From: Desulfuromonas versatilis
GTDB lineage: Bacteria; Desulfobacterota; Desulfuromonadia; Desulfuromonadales; NIT-T3
Assembly (NCBI RefSeq): GCF_019704135.1
Contig: NZ_AP024355.1
Span: forward strand, 620,001 to 684,000
Length of the DNA stretch: 64,000 nucleotides
Direction: 5' to 3'
Of the stretch, positions 63,536-64,000 are shown piece after piece. The translations under genes and the position numbers were made by a program. The notes under the pieces were generated by a model. That model did not search any database and was not told the origin of the DNA. It saw nothing but the letters and a program-made list of their open reading frames with translations. Each line of letters opens with the position of its first letter. Positions within the stretch are counted from its first letter, which is position 1.

Positions 63536-63575
63536 AAATCCCCCTGCTCCATGGGCGAGCAGGGGGATTTTTTTT
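63536..63575. terminator. Bidirectional terminator between marC and the glcF-like gene
   Basis: 14-bp stem AAATCCCCCTGCTC / GAGCAGGGGGATTT around a 7-nt loop, with T-runs on both strands (seven A's upstream, eight T's downstream). Suits the convergent genes on either side. Confidence 0.9.
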
Positions 63576-63596
63576 CTCGGTGTTGCCGGGGGGGGC

Positions 63597-64000
63597 TCAG
63601 TCCGGGGTCGCCTCGCCGAGCAGTTCCATCAGGTGCAGCACCTGCTGGGGCATGCCGGCCTCGCGCACGCCCCAGGCGAGCTGCAGGTGGCAGCCGGGGT
63701 TAGCGGTGACCAGCGCCTCGGCGCCGGTGGCGCGGACGTTGCCGAGCTTGCGGTCGAGGACCTTCTGGCTCTCCTCCGAGTACTTCAGACCCCAGGTAGC
63801 CGCCGAGCCGCAGCACCAGCTCGCCTCGGCCATCTCGCGCAGTTCGACACCGGGGATCTGTTTAAGCAGCTTGCGCGGCTGGGCGCTGACCCCCTGGGCG
63901 TGGCAGAGGTGGCAGGGCTCGTGGTAGGTGACGGTCTTGTTCACCGGCTTGAGCCCCTCGGTGCGCAGCCCCACCTCGGCGAGAAACTCGGTGATGTCGC
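63597..64000 (-). CDS. glcF: Glycolate oxidase iron-sulfur subunit-like (CCG-domain) protein, partial
   Basis: Only the C-terminal ~134 residues lie in the window; the gene starts beyond base 64000. The CCG (cysteine-rich) domain is visible: HEPCHLCH, then ASWCCGSAATWG and TANPGCHLQL, typical of glycolate/lactate oxidase and heterodisulfide-reductase-type Fe-S subunits that contact quinones. The gene symbol follows the closest match in sequence context (GlcF); LldE-type proteins are the alternative. Upstream gene content is not visible. Confidence 0.8.
   Translation of the reverse strand, partial: DITEFLAEVGLRTEGLKPVNKTVTYHEPCHLCHAQGVSAQPRKLLKQIPGVELREMAEASWCCGSAATWGLKYSEESQKVLDRKLGNVRATGAEALVTANPGCHLQLAWGVREAGMPQQVLHLMELLGEATPD

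Overview
The window is GC-rich, gene-dense chromosomal DNA from a Gram-negative anaerobic respirer, most likely a member of the Desulfuromonadales (Geobacter/Desulfuromonas-type Desulfobacterota). This is inferred from several features: three very heme-rich c-type cytochromes, two of them in one cluster; an outer-membrane-type lipoprotein cytochrome with a C-terminal CXXCH/CX4CH block; a hemA-hemC-cobA/hemD-hemB operon carrying a System II cytochrome c biogenesis gene (ccsA); GGDEF and HDOD proteins; and a fusion uroporphyrinogen methyltransferase/synthase. No rRNA operon, CRISPR array, integrase or transposase was seen. One tRNA (Gly-GCC) is present.

Layout. 1-3.3 kb: 3' part of pepN, an NAD-binding epimerase-like gene and an overlapping DUF2835 gene. 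3.5-8.7 kb: an electron-transfer cluster of a 53-CXXCH cytochrome, a 12-CXXCH cytochrome and a membrane-anchored Sel1-repeat protein. 8.8-13.2 kb (minus): an AttEFGH-like ABC ATPase/FtsX permease/secreted AttH-like protein operon. 13.4-16.2 kb (minus): a 925-aa lipoprotein cytochrome. 16.9-23.1 kb (minus): diguanylate cyclase, RdgC-like, J-domain protein, CPA2 antiporter and its TrkA/USP partner. 23.3-26.6 kb: a sigma-54 activator with GAF domains and a small lipoprotein. 26.6-30.3 kb: a small accessory segment with a VOC protein, an HTH/nucleotidyltransferase pair and a broken PP2C phosphatase gene. It is bounded by a 51-nt, 86 % identical direct repeat that corresponds to the 3' end of the adjacent M16 peptidase gene plus its terminator. 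30.3-35.3 kb: M16 peptidase, DUF2270 and a large lipoprotein. 35.4-42.5 kb (minus): the heme/siroheme operon. 42.6-57.5 kb: housekeeping genes (trxA, darP, dtd, nfo, dapF, rsmE, prmA, ppsR), an HDOD-GGDEF protein and an OmpR-type two-component system followed by a DegP-type protease. 57.7-64 kb: a thiolase-fold protein lacking the nucleophilic cysteine coupled to an RNase Z-like hydrolase, a NarL-type two-component pair, tRNA-Gly, marC and the 3' part of a glcF-like gene.

How the parts fit. The hem operon supplies heme, and CcsA contributes to its attachment to exported apocytochromes. The multiheme cytochromes probably carry electrons across the periplasm or cell surface. The strongest observation is that the two clustered cytochromes share one construction rule: an octaheme repeat of about 158-161 residues, used six times in one protein (with one extra heme inserted) and once in the other, followed by the same terminal tetraheme module. 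Other notable signals are families of 7-nt and 9-nt tandem repeats in intergenic DNA (one forms the coding end of cobA/hemD), the possible att-like repeat pair around the accessory segment, and palindromic operator candidates.
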